NCBI RefSeq assembly: GCF_902459475.1
Contig: NZ_LR699117.1
Span: forward strand, 1-64,000
DNA length: 64,000 nt
Source of the DNA: Aquicella lusitana
Lineage (GTDB): Bacteria > Pseudomonadota > Gammaproteobacteria > DSM-16500
Direction: 5' to 3'
Position numbers and translations under genes: made by a program. Positions 7,211 through 15,994 of this stretch are shown piece by piece (position 1 is the first letter of the stretch; the number at the start of each line of letters is the position of its first letter). The notes beneath the pieces are model-generated. The model was given only the letters and a program-made list of their open reading frames with translations. It did no database searches and was not told the DNA's origin.

Positions 7211-7907
7211 ATGGCCTCTCATATTCATCAATTTCTTATTGCTAACCAGTAATGTGTATGCGTTGCAGATAAGAAGCGTTGTTGATAATGAAACAACCAC
7301 CGCAAAAATATCCTCTGTTGATGTGACCCGAATTTTCGTGCAAGGCGATCGTATCAAGAGTGTAAAAGGATTGAAAGGTGCCTATACACGAGAAAATGAC
7401 GAAAAAAACGGTGAAATTTATATTCAGCCAACGTCACTTTATCAAGATCGTGCTTTTACTATTTTGATTGATACCGAACTAGGTAGACACTTTACCTTGC
7501 TATTAAATCCCACTTCCTCTCCATCTGAAACGCTGATGCTAGTGCCTAAAGGGGTAGGGCATGAACGCGCTGCTCGTTTTGAAGAAGCTCAACCCTATGA
7601 GTTGACGATTAAGCATCTCATACGTGCGATGAAGAATGGCGTTATGCCAGAAGGTTATGCAATTCGTGAAGTTGATAGTAAGACAACTTACCGACTTGGG
7701 AATAAGTTAGATATCAAGCTTAAAACCATTTATGAAGGTTTAAATTTGCAAGGTGAAATATACGAAATTAAAAATAGATGTGCGATCCCACTTCAAATTG
7801 ATGAACGTGAATTTTATAAAACGGGTACACGTGCTATTAGTTTAGACACGATTGAAATCCCACCAAAAGCGCAGATTAATCTGTATAGGGTAGTTAGCCA
7901 TGACTGA
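7203..7907 (+). CDS. traK: Type-F secretin-like outer-core protein TraK
   Basis: A 234-residue periplasmic protein with a signal peptide ending near NVYA-LQIR (residues 20-21). TraK is the VirB9 counterpart; with TraV and TraB it forms the outer-membrane core complex. Family features are the DNETTTAKISSVDVTRIFVQGDRI opening (about residues 28-51) and a central FTLLLNPTSSPSETLMLVPKG section. It overlaps traE and traB by 8 bp each, so the three are co-translated. Confidence 0.9.
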   Translation: MIKWPLIFINFLLLTSNVYALQIRSVVDNETTTAKISSVDVTRIFVQGDRIKSVKGLKGAYTRENDEKNGEIYIQPTSLYQDRAFTILIDTELGRHFTLLLNPTSSPSETLMLVPKGVGHERAARFEEAQPYELTIKHLIRAMKNGVMPEGYAIREVDSKTTYRLGNKLDIKLKTIYEGLNLQGEIYEIKNRCAIPLQIDEREFYKTGTRAISLDTIEIPPKAQINLYRVVSHD

Positions 7908-9255
7908 TGACTATATCTCAACTACCCAAGAAACAAGAATTAAACAGCATCGTAATTTGCTTATATTAGCAGGGTGTGCAGTGATCTTAGGATTTGGAAT
8001 CTATTATTTCATGGATGATAATGCCACCAATGAAATAGCAAAGAAAAAAGAAGAGGCGGCATCATTTTCTAGTCCCGTTGAGCAAGTCAATGCGCAATCT
8101 GTTTGGACTGAGCGCATGCAAAATAAATTAAAAGAACAGGAGAAGCAAACCACAGAATTAAAAAATGAAATGACACAACTTAAAAACGGCGAATCACAAA
8201 AATCATTTGAGAGTGATCCCAGATTTCAAGCAATGCAACAAGAAATTCAAAACTTGAAGGAAATGGTTAACAATAAAATAGCGACGCAAAATCAAGCTAT
8301 ACAGGGCGAAAATAATTATCAAGGACAAGTATTTTCGACTGTACCTGGCGCAAGAGCGAGATTTAGAGATGGCCAGTCAGCTGTCAGAGACAGTGAATCT
8401 ATTGGCATTGATAATGATGTTCTTAATTTAAAATCAAATAATATTTTCCATAAAAAAAATCCAGAAACCTTTGTTCCTGCTGGCACATTTGCTGAAGCAA
8501 TCATGCTAGGGGCAGCGGATGCCTCAGCTGGTGTGCAATCACAGGCGAACCCATCACCCATGTTATTCCGAATCGTTGCCGATGGTACGTTGCCAAATCA
8601 TAAAAAAAGCCATTTAAAAGATTGTGTCGTAACAGCAGCCGTGGTGGGTGACATTTCATCTGAACGAGGCCAAATACGTTTAGAGCGTATGAGTTGTACT
8701 TTTCCCAATGGGGAAATTGTTGAGCAACAAGTTGAAGGCACCATTTTTGGCATGGATGCTAAAAATGGTGTGCGTGGCAATCCTGTGTGGCGTGAAGGAG
8801 CGCTCTTGGGTCGTGCTGCTGTTGCTGGCACATTGTCTGGCTTAGGCAGTGCTATTTCTCAAACGTATACCACGACTTCTATATCACCGCTTGGCTCCAC
8901 TCAAACGGTCAACAATGGTGACATCTTCAAATATGGCGCTGCACAAGGTGCATCGAACGCCATGGAAAAACTAGCAGATTACAACATCAGACGAGCAGAG
9001 CAATACCATCCCGTTATTCAGCTATCAGCTGGACAACCTGTAGATGTGGTTTTCTTAAAAGGGTTTTATTTGGATGGAAGATCACATGATGAAAACAATG
9101 GCGACGATAAAAACGAATCTTCACAACTTTTTCCTATTACTACAAAGCAAACTTCAACGGGATTGACCTTGAGTGAGCGTGAGCTTGAACGCATTAAACA
9201 GAATGAAAAAAACATGGGATGGGTTGGTAACGGCCAATCAGGAGGTATGCAATGA
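7900..9255 (+). CDS. traB: Type IV secretion protein TraB (VirB10-like)
   Basis: A 451-residue envelope-spanning protein. A membrane anchor lies at about residues 20-37, followed by a charged coiled coil (about 60-130: RMQNKLKEQEKQTTELKNE). A VirB10/TrbI-type beta-barrel domain follows, with TFVPAGTFAEAIMLGAADASAG near residue 195 and QPVDVVFLKGFYL near residue 370. TraB links the inner membrane to the TraK/TraV outer core. It overlaps traK by 8 bp and traV by 4 bp. The length is close to that of F TraB. Confidence 0.92.
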   Translation: MTDDYISTTQETRIKQHRNLLILAGCAVILGFGIYYFMDDNATNEIAKKKEEAASFSSPVEQVNAQSVWTERMQNKLKEQEKQTTELKNEMTQLKNGESQKSFESDPRFQAMQQEIQNLKEMVNNKIATQNQAIQGENNYQGQVFSTVPGARARFRDGQSAVRDSESIGIDNDVLNLKSNNIFHKKNPETFVPAGTFAEAIMLGAADASAGVQSQANPSPMLFRIVADGTLPNHKKSHLKDCVVTAAVVGDISSERGQIRLERMSCTFPNGEIVEQQVEGTIFGMDAKNGVRGNPVWREGALLGRAAVAGTLSGLGSAISQTYTTTSISPLGSTQTVNNGDIFKYGAAQGASNAMEKLADYNIRRAEQYHPVIQLSAGQPVDVVFLKGFYLDGRSHDENNGDDKNESSQLFPITTKQTSTGLTLSERELERIKQNEKNMGWVGNGQSGGMQ

Positions 9256-9659
9256 AACGATTTGTCATGGTGATATTTGTGTTAATTAATATTGGCCTTC
9301 TTTCTGCGTGTACCACGAATTCCAGCTTTGATTGCCCCAATAAAGCGGGTGTGAACTGTAGGAGTTTAGATCAAATCAATCGCATGGTTGATAGCGGTCA
9401 GATTCGTGGACGCACGCAGATGGATGTCAGGGAGGAAACAAAAACGAACTTAGTTGATGGTGCTGAATTTCAATCATTTCCGCCAGCGCCGACATTTATA
9501 CCAGGTCAACCTATTCGATATGGTGAGACAGTCCAAAGAATATGGATTGCGCCTTATGAGGATACGGATGGCAATTATCATCAAGACAGCTTGATCTACG
9601 CCATTATGAAAGGTGGTCATTGGATAGGGAAGCCGGTCAAAACAGTGCGCTCGTTTTGA
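9252..9659 (+). CDS. traV: Conjugal transfer lipoprotein TraV
   Basis: A 135-residue outer-membrane lipoprotein (VirB7 counterpart). The signal peptide ends in an LLSAC lipobox with Cys20. Two further Cys in FDCPNKAGVNCRSL recur in TraV proteins. The C-terminal QRIWIAPYEDTDGNYH segment is also typical. It anchors the TraK-TraB core to the outer membrane. Its start overlaps the traB stop by 4 bp. Confidence 0.92.
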   Translation: MKRFVMVIFVLINIGLLSACTTNSSFDCPNKAGVNCRSLDQINRMVDSGQIRGRTQMDVREETKTNLVDGAEFQSFPPAPTFIPGQPIRYGETVQRIWIAPYEDTDGNYHQDSLIYAIMKGGHWIGKPVKTVRSF

Positions 9660-9676
9660 GAAATGAGGAAGGTGAC

Positions 9677-12166
9677 ATGCTGACTAAAATCCGTGATGTG
9701 AGTGAAAAATTAGGCAATAAAATTGCACATTTAATGGGTGAAGAGTCTTATCAAAAAAAGGATGAGTCTTTGAACCGTCGCCGCTTTTCAACGCTCTTTG
9801 ACCATCACTTCATATCAAAATTATTACCTTATGAATTGTTTGATTCTGAAACATCACTTTTCTTTAATAAGAAAAGCATAGGGTTTATTTTGGAAACGAC
9901 TCCGCTTTTAGGATCAAGTGAAGAAATTGAAAATATTTTAACAAGTATCATTACCGATATATTGCCTGCGCATGTCGATATGCAATTTTTATTATGGGCA
10001 TCTCCCAAAATTGCACCTATTTTGGATGCGTTTGAATTGGCACGATCAAAAGATGAAACGTTTTCATGGTTAGCGAAAAAAAGAACAGATTATTTAAAAC
10101 GCGGGGCATTTGAAAGTTTAAGCGGGTTTGGGTCTTTATTAATAAGAAATTTTCGTGCTTTTATTGTGGTGTCAGCGACAAAAAAACAAAAGGATTCCAG
10201 TGAATTAATCGGATTAAGAGATGATATTGAAAGTTCATTAAAATCCATCAATATTGGTAGTCGTGTCATTGATGCGCAACAATTTATATCAACATTTTCC
10301 GATATCATAACGCCAACGAGACAACTTTATCCGCATGATGATCGCTGGAATGAATTTGATGGATTATCTACCCAGTTAACCGATCCTGAATGGCAGCTGA
10401 GAGTTAAACCTAATTCTTTATTATTTACATCTGAAAACGAATCGGCAGAAGTGCATTGTTTAACCGTGCGTGAATATCCACGAAAGCCTACCCAATGGCG
10501 CACATCTGAAAATTTAGGCCAGCTGTTTAATGCAACCTTGCAAATTCCTTGTCCTTTTTTAATCAGCTTTTCGCTGCGCAAAACAGACGAAGAAAAGAAA
10601 ATGTCAGATGGCATTAAATCAATGAATCGAGAGTCAAATGCAAAAAGCCCACTTGCCAAGTTCAAAAAATCAGTCAATGAAGAATTTCATGATTGGGATT
10701 TTATACGTCAACGGTTAAGAGAGGGTGATGCGCTCGTCAAAACATTTTATCAAGTAATTTTATTTTCAAAACCAGAAGAATCAAAATTTTGTGAAAGACG
10801 TTTACGTGATCTTTATCGTGCAAACGGATGGAAGCTCCGCAAAGAATCTTATTTGCAACTGCAATCCTGGCTTGCAGCTCTCCCTATGGTTATGACAGAG
10901 GGTCTCTTTGATGACATGAAATACTTTGGTCGGCTAAAAACAATGACCGCATTTAATGCCATTAATGTTGCACCATTACAAGGAGAATGGAAAGGAAGCA
11001 AAACGCCTAGCCTATTATTACCTGGAAGGCGTGGACAAATAGCACTTTGGAATCCGTTTGATAACGAAGGTAATTTTAATATCGTCATTGTTGCCGCTCC
11101 ACGTAAAGGGAAATCAGCTTTAACAAATGAATACATCAATGCCATTTTAGGTTCGGGTGGCCGTGTATGGGTTATTGACGTTGGTAAATCCTACGAAAAA
11201 ACCTGTAAACAATTTGGTGGTCAATTTATTGAGTTTAGTGAAGAGACAAATATTTGTTTAAACCCATTTACATTCATAACCAATATTAATGAATCAATGG
11301 AGTTACTAAAACCACTGCTTGCGAGTATGGCGCGTCCAGTGACGGGTGCAACGGAAGAAGAAATCAACTTTTTGGAAAAAGCGATTATTGCAGCGTGGGA
11401 AAAGAAAGGTAATCAATCTACTATTACAATCATAGCAGAATGGCTAGCAGAACATACACAACCTGTCGCTCAAAATCTTTCTCACTTATTGTTTAGCTAT
11501 ACAAGTCAAGGAAGTTACGCGAGATTTTTTGAAGGAAATTGCACGATCAATTTTAACAATCCGTTTATTGTCCTTGAATTACAAGCATTGGATAGTAAAA
11601 AAGACTTGCAGCGCATCATCATGCAAATGTTGATCTTTCTCATTTCACAAGCCATGTATCGTGGCGATCGTTCACAAATTAAAAGCTGCATTATTGATGA
11701 AGCATGGAAGCAATTAAATAGTAATGACAAATCGCAAGCTGAATTTATAGAAGCGGGCTATCGCACAGCACCAAAACATCGCGGTAATTTTATTTCGATT
11801 GCGCATTCTGTCGCTGATTTTCACGGTAATCGTATGTCAAAAGCCGCATTTGATTGCTCTGATTTTAAAATTATTTTGGGGCAAACAGATGAAGCCATCA
11901 ATAAGTTAAAACAAGAAAAAATTATGGATATTGATGGATTCACAGAGAGGTTACTCAAGTCTCTGAAGATTACCAAAGATTTTTCTGAATGTGTCATTAA
12001 GAGTCCAGAAGGTATGTCCGTACATCGAATTATCTTTGATCCTTATTCTCGCATTTTATATTCCACGAAAGGCGAAGAATTTGAAGCTGTTAATCGCCTT
12101 GTAAGCAGTGGAATGACATTGCGTGATTCTATCGAACAAGTGGTGAGGCAATTCAATCATGTTTAA
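9677..12166 (+). CDS. traC: Type IV secretion ATPase TraC (VirB4-like)
   Basis: An 829-residue cytoplasmic ATPase that powers pilus assembly. The C-terminal half has a Walker A motif APRKGKSA near residue 475 and a Walker B IIDEAWK near 671, as in the TraC/VirB4 superfamily. The N-terminal TraC domain contains SLFFNKKSIGFILETTPLLG. The open frame extends to 9620 inside traV, but ATG 9677 has a strong GGAAGGTG site and avoids most of the overlap. The stop overlaps trbI by 8 bp. Confidence 0.93.
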   Translation: MLTKIRDVSEKLGNKIAHLMGEESYQKKDESLNRRRFSTLFDHHFISKLLPYELFDSETSLFFNKKSIGFILETTPLLGSSEEIENILTSIITDILPAHVDMQFLLWASPKIAPILDAFELARSKDETFSWLAKKRTDYLKRGAFESLSGFGSLLIRNFRAFIVVSATKKQKDSSELIGLRDDIESSLKSINIGSRVIDAQQFISTFSDIITPTRQLYPHDDRWNEFDGLSTQLTDPEWQLRVKPNSLLFTSENESAEVHCLTVREYPRKPTQWRTSENLGQLFNATLQIPCPFLISFSLRKTDEEKKMSDGIKSMNRESNAKSPLAKFKKSVNEEFHDWDFIRQRLREGDALVKTFYQVILFSKPEESKFCERRLRDLYRANGWKLRKESYLQLQSWLAALPMVMTEGLFDDMKYFGRLKTMTAFNAINVAPLQGEWKGSKTPSLLLPGRRGQIALWNPFDNEGNFNIVIVAAPRKGKSALTNEYINAILGSGGRVWVIDVGKSYEKTCKQFGGQFIEFSEETNICLNPFTFITNINESMELLKPLLASMARPVTGATEEEINFLEKAIIAAWEKKGNQSTITIIAEWLAEHTQPVAQNLSHLLFSYTSQGSYARFFEGNCTINFNNPFIVLELQALDSKKDLQRIIMQMLIFLISQAMYRGDRSQIKSCIIDEAWKQLNSNDKSQAEFIEAGYRTAPKHRGNFISIAHSVADFHGNRMSKAAFDCSDFKIILGQTDEAINKLKQEKIMDIDGFTERLLKSLKITKDFSECVIKSPEGMSVHRIIFDPYSRILYSTKGEEFEAVNRLVSSGMTLRDSIEQVVRQFNHV

Positions 12167-12518
12167 AAATATTATCAATAAAGAATTTACAATGCAGGTG
12201 CTTACTCACATCTGTTTTGGCGTGGTAGGAGCGTTATTGGTTCAATTTGTCTTTATACAACGCACAGCGACCGCTGTTGCTACAGTCAACCTGACTGCAT
12301 TACAGGATAGCTTCATACGTGAAACAGCAAAACAATCCCTTTCTCAAGAAGAGATGAAACAGAGGGTGACATCATTTAGCCAGCAATTGACACAAGCTAT
12401 CAACAAGATCGCAAAGGAAAAACATGTGACGATCTTGCTAACGGAAGCAGTGATATCAAATGAAAAAGATTATACGCAAGAAATAGTCAATAGAGTGAAA
12501 AAGGGGATGTCGCAATGA
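12159..12518 (+). CDS. trbI: TrbI, F-type transfer accessory protein
   Basis: A 119-residue protein with one N-terminal membrane span (about residues 15-33) and a periplasmic helical domain, the usual TrbI plan. A second ATG at 12192 is possible. In F, TrbI influences pilus retraction. Its place directly after traC and before the traW block matches F gene order. It overlaps both neighbours by a few bases. Confidence 0.75.
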   Translation: MFKNIINKEFTMQVLTHICFGVVGALLVQFVFIQRTATAVATVNLTALQDSFIRETAKQSLSQEEMKQRVTSFSQQLTQAINKIAKEKHVTILLTEAVISNEKDYTQEIVNRVKKGMSQ

Positions 12519-12919
12519 TATTTCACGGTGTGCCGTTAGAATGTATTAATCATGCAGCGCAAACCTTTCATGTTCCGGCCACCATTATTGTTTCGGTGAT
12601 GAAAATTGAGAATGGATGGAATGGAGCGGCCATTAGAAATAAAAATGGTACCTATGATTTAGGCGTAATGCAGGTTAATTCAAGCCGGCTATCCCAGTTA
12701 ACAAAATATGGAATTACAAAAAATGATTTGCAATTTGACCCGTGCATTAATGTGCATACAGCTACCTGGATTTTAGCAAAAGGACTGGCAAAGGGAGAAG
12801 GCTGGCAAGGCGTTGGTAATTATCATTCCGCAACTCCTATTCACAATTTGCAATACAGACAAAAAGTAAAGGTTGCTTACGACAACATGCAAAAGGCACT
12901 CAAGGAGGAAAATGCATGA
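12515..12919 (+). CDS. Lytic transglycosylase (SLT-like, VirB1/Orf169 counterpart)
   Basis: A 134-residue peptidoglycan-cleaving enzyme of the soluble lytic transglycosylase type. The catalytic Glu lies in MKIENGWNG (about residue 30), followed by YDLGVMQVNSSRLS, the signature around the substrate groove. Such enzymes open the cell wall for the secretion channel. No signal peptide is visible at this start, unlike most relatives, so export would need another route. It overlaps trbI and traW by 4 bp each. Confidence 0.85.
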   Translation: MIFHGVPLECINHAAQTFHVPATIIVSVMKIENGWNGAAIRNKNGTYDLGVMQVNSSRLSQLTKYGITKNDLQFDPCINVHTATWILAKGLAKGEGWQGVGNYHSATPIHNLQYRQKVKVAYDNMQKALKEENA

Positions 12920-13560
12920 GTGCAAAGAGGGGGGTTATTCAACTGTCTGTCATTTCTGTATTGATCATGTGTGCATTTATCACAAAAGCAACTTATGCCA
13001 ACGACTTAGGCGTGATGGGTGAGACTTATCCTATTTTAGAAATAGATTTTTTGGATTTTATTCAATCACGAATTGAACAGATTCAAAAAAATGGGCAATG
13101 GCAAGTCTTGCAAAATCGTGCAACTCAATCAGCGATTTCCTATAGAGATAGACCTCCACGTGTTGTAGGTATCACTCGTGCGCGAGAAACCAAAAGTTGG
13201 AAATATGATCCCAGCATTGTGCTTGACCATAATGTTGTTTCACTAGATGGAAAAATGATTGCGGTAGCAGGCACAAGAGTGAACCCACTCAATTTTATTA
13301 CCATCACTAAGACATTAATTTTTTACGACAGTGATGATGAAACCCAAGTGAAATGGGTTTTAGAACAAAATAAGAAATTAAATGGAAAAAATAAATTGAT
13401 TTTGATAAATGGCTCTGTTTTGGATCAAGAAAAGCGATTTAAGAAGCCTATTTATTTTGATCAGTCTGGAAAGTTGACTTCACGTTTTGGTATTACGCAT
13501 GTGCCAGCAATAGTTTATCAGGAAGAAACTGTACTGCGTGTGATGGAGATGAAGATATGA
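12916..13560 (+). CDS. traW: Conjugal pilus assembly protein TraW
   Basis: A 214-residue periplasmic protein with an N-terminal signal peptide ending about residue 29 (KATYA-ND). Family-like stretches are DLGVMGETYPILEIDFLDFIQSR after the signal and a C-terminal thioredoxin-like part containing KKPIYFDQSGKLTSRFGITHVPAIVY. In F, TraW works with TrbC and TraU in pilus assembly. It overlaps traU by 4 bp. Confidence 0.9.
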   Translation: MSAKRGVIQLSVISVLIMCAFITKATYANDLGVMGETYPILEIDFLDFIQSRIEQIQKNGQWQVLQNRATQSAISYRDRPPRVVGITRARETKSWKYDPSIVLDHNVVSLDGKMIAVAGTRVNPLNFITITKTLIFYDSDDETQVKWVLEQNKKLNGKNKLILINGSVLDQEKRFKKPIYFDQSGKLTSRFGITHVPAIVYQEETVLRVMEMKI

Positions 13561-14561
13561 GATTGGTCAATTTCTTTCTTATGCTTATCTCATGTCTTGT
13601 TATGACATTTTCATACTCAGGCAATCTTTGTCACGGAAAATTTGCAAACCCCATCACTGATATCTGCTGGAGTTGTTTGTTCCCTATCACTATTGGAAAT
13701 GCCAATGTTTTTAGTGGGAATCAGCCCGATACTGCCAACCCATCACTCCCAATTTGCACTTGTCCTATGGTTCCAGCGGGCGTACGCATTGGTATTAGTT
13801 TGGGATTTTGGGAACCTGTTGCTTTGGTAGATGTCACTCGACATCCATATTGTATGGTGAACTTAGGTGGCCTTCAGCTTGCATCAGGACAGTTCGGTGC
13901 AGATGGTGAAGTAGATAATAGCGATCCATCACAAGGAGGAAGCTTTTATTATGTTCATTGGTACAAATTCCCATTAATGTATTGGCTGAACATTCTCACC
14001 GATTTATTCTGTGTTGAGAAAGGTGACTTAGATATTGCTTATCTCACAGAACTTGATCCTACCTGGCATGACGATGAGTTGACCTTTTTACTCAATCCAG
14101 AAGCGTTATTATTTGGAAACATGATTGCTCAAGCTGCATGCAGCGCCGATAGTATCGCAACGCTCGCTGGTCTTCCAATTGATACCTTGTTTTGGTGTGC
14201 AGGATCACAAGGCAGCATGTATCCGTTAAATGGTGTGGTGCAGGAACACATTGGCGGGGTACAAGCAAGCACCCTAATGACAGAACGTATGACTTACAAA
14301 ATGCACCGTGAAGGCCTGTTATGGGATAGTATCGGTCAAAATAGTCCAACACTTTGTTATCAATATCCATCACCTATCATTCCAAAATCCCGTTACCGCT
14401 ATCAAATGATCAATCCCATTCCAACTGCCAGCGGCGGGGAAGATGGATGCCATGCTTTTGGTCATAGCACGACGCTTTGGGGATCACTACATGAATATCC
14501 TTATGCAGGAGAAGATTTTGGTTATTTGGTATGGCGAAAACGAAATTGTTGCGCTGGTTAA
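13557..14561 (+). CDS. traU: Conjugal pilus assembly protein TraU
   Basis: A 334-residue Cys-rich periplasmic protein with a signal peptide of about 20 residues. It begins with the family pattern NPITDICWSCLFPITIGNANV and shows ICTCPMVPAGVRIGISLGFWEPV and a GSWGSLHEYP-like C-terminus (LWGSLHEYPYAGED). The many Cys residues imply disulfide bonding, consistent with TrbC and TraF neighbours that carry thioredoxin-like folds. Needed for DNA transfer more than for pilus formation in F. Confidence 0.93.
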   Translation: MRLVNFFLMLISCLVMTFSYSGNLCHGKFANPITDICWSCLFPITIGNANVFSGNQPDTANPSLPICTCPMVPAGVRIGISLGFWEPVALVDVTRHPYCMVNLGGLQLASGQFGADGEVDNSDPSQGGSFYYVHWYKFPLMYWLNILTDLFCVEKGDLDIAYLTELDPTWHDDELTFLLNPEALLFGNMIAQAACSADSIATLAGLPIDTLFWCAGSQGSMYPLNGVVQEHIGGVQASTLMTERMTYKMHREGLLWDSIGQNSPTLCYQYPSPIIPKSRYRYQMINPIPTASGGEDGCHAFGHSTTLWGSLHEYPYAGEDFGYLVWRKRNCCAG

Positions 14562-14576
14562 CACAAGGAAATCGAT

Positions 14577-14792
14577 ATGAAACAAGAGAAAAAAGGAATA
14601 TTGAAAACGATTTGGGAGATGCGACATCTGACTGTAGAAGAATGTTTGTCGACCATATCGAATAACTCTGATCTTAAATTTTTAGTAACGACAGTCGGTA
14701 TTTGGTTCTTGTTGCGTTGGTTCATTGGAATATGGATAGGTGCTCACCTCATTTATTTTTTTTATCGCCTTTTCATATTGGTTATGGCGTAA
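14577..14792 (+). CDS. Small membrane protein of unknown function in the tra operon
   Basis: A 71-residue protein I do not recognise. The first 40 residues are polar (TIWEMRHLTVEECLSTISNN) and residues about 45-70 are strongly hydrophobic and aromatic (VGIWFLLRWFIGIWIG, IYFFYRLFILV), a membrane hairpin or one long span. It lies 15 bp after traU and 9 bp before the next gene, in phase with the operon. F has no obvious counterpart here. Confidence 0.7.
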   Translation: MKQEKKGILKTIWEMRHLTVEECLSTISNNSDLKFLVTTVGIWFLLRWFIGIWIGAHLIYFFYRLFILVMA

Positions 14793-14801
14793 GGAGAAAG
14801 T

Positions 14802-15317
14802 ATGTCACTACGAGAAAAAATCATGAAGCTGCCAGTATGGAAAGCAGTGGTATTGATATTTTTTATTAGCTTTCTTTTTATTGCGATTGTAGAAGAGTTA
14901 TTTATCAGCAAAATTTTTTCTGTCATGTATGGAATGATTACTCGATTTGAACAAACAGAAAAAGAAGAGAAGAAAGATTGGGATGCTTACGAAAAATCGT
15001 ATGAGGCATTTAATAAAAAATCCCATGATGATTTTAAATCATCTTGGGATAAGCGAGAAGAAGAATTTAAAAAAGGTCAAATCAGAGATATTTGTGAAGA
15101 AATTAAAGGAATTGAAAGAGACAATAAATTATTAAGTGAAATGGAAAATACAAATTTTAAAAAATCGGATGAGCCTATTATTCGTGCCATGGATGAATGG
15201 GAGGTTGCAAAATTAAAAAGAGAAGCGAAACAGCGTGAAAAGCAAATGAAAGCGGATAAAGAAATGTTAGTTATGTATAACGCATCCGAAAAAAATTGCG
15301 ATGAGATAAGCCAATGA
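14802..15317 (+). CDS. Membrane-anchored coiled-coil protein of unknown function in the tra operon
   Basis: A 171-residue protein with a single membrane span at about residues 14-36 (VVLIFFISFLFIAIVEELF). The rest is very charged and helical (EQTEKEEKKDWDAYEKSYEAF, KREAKQREKQMKADKEML), so a coiled coil is likely. It is preceded by GGAG and overlaps trbC by 4 bp. It is not part of the standard F set; with the 71-residue gene before it, it may be a lineage-specific assembly factor or scaffold. Confidence 0.75.
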   Translation: MSLREKIMKLPVWKAVVLIFFISFLFIAIVEELFISKIFSVMYGMITRFEQTEKEEKKDWDAYEKSYEAFNKKSHDDFKSSWDKREEEFKKGQIRDICEEIKGIERDNKLLSEMENTNFKKSDEPIIRAMDEWEVAKLKREAKQREKQMKADKEMLVMYNASEKNCDEISQ

Positions 15318-15994
15318 AGAAACATTTATTGTTTATATTATTATTGACTCAATCATTAGCCAATGCTTCCGATAGTTATCAGTCAATCGCAGAGGAATCT
15401 AAAAATAATATACCGCAACAAACTGCTATATATAAGCAAGATGCAGAAAAGGCATTGCTTGCAGCGGAAAGTCTGACAAAAAATTATAAAAGAGAGGCTA
15501 TTTTTGCAGGAAACCAAGAAAAATCTATTTTAATTACTGACCAACAAGATAACTATAAGATAAACGATAAAAAGAAAAATCCATCCATACTCATTTTTAT
15601 ATCATTTTCTATGCCAGAAAAAAGCATAGAAGCTTATTTGCATGATGCTAAGAAAATTCATGCCAGTGTCGTTATTCGCGGACTAATTGATAATTCATTT
15701 CAAAAAACTTTTCAGCGTATGGCTGAACTTCTTAAATCATCAGGTGGTAACGGGGTTGAACTAAATCCAATTTGGTTTAAACGATTTGATATTAAAACTG
15801 TGCCTGCTGTAGTCGTTGTGGTTGATGGTAGCCCATGTTTTAAAAATAATACCTGTCAAAAAGACCGTGATTTTGATGTGATAACAGGCGATATCACGCT
15901 TGCTTCTGCACTCAGGATTTTACGAGATAGAGGAATCACAAAAGACATTGCGCGATCTGCCTTAGAAAAACTTCAGGAAGGTAGTTATGCGTAG
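15314..15994 (+). CDS. trbC: Pilus assembly protein TrbC (F-type)
   Basis: A 226-residue periplasmic protein with a signal peptide (LLTQSLANA). The C-terminal half has the thioredoxin-like TrbC domain: ILIFISFSMPEKSIEAYLHDA, VVIRGLIDNSFQKTF and RFDIKTVPAVVVV with the cis-Pro loop. In F, TrbC acts with TraW in pilus assembly. It overlaps traN by 8 bp. Confidence 0.9.
   Translation: MKKHLLFILLLTQSLANASDSYQSIAEESKNNIPQQTAIYKQDAEKALLAAESLTKNYKREAIFAGNQEKSILITDQQDNYKINDKKKNPSILIFISFSMPEKSIEAYLHDAKKIHASVVIRGLIDNSFQKTFQRMAELLKSSGGNGVELNPIWFKRFDIKTVPAVVVVVDGSPCFKNNTCQKDRDFDVITGDITLASALRILRDRGITKDIARSALEKLQEGSYA

Noticed and set aside
9620-9676. Upstream start for traC inside traV
   Set aside because: No ribosome site, while ATG 9677 has GGAAGGTG and matches family length.
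10327-11145. Antisense ORFs inside traC
   Set aside because: No family likeness and no ribosome sites; the sense strand carries a full VirB4-type ATPase.
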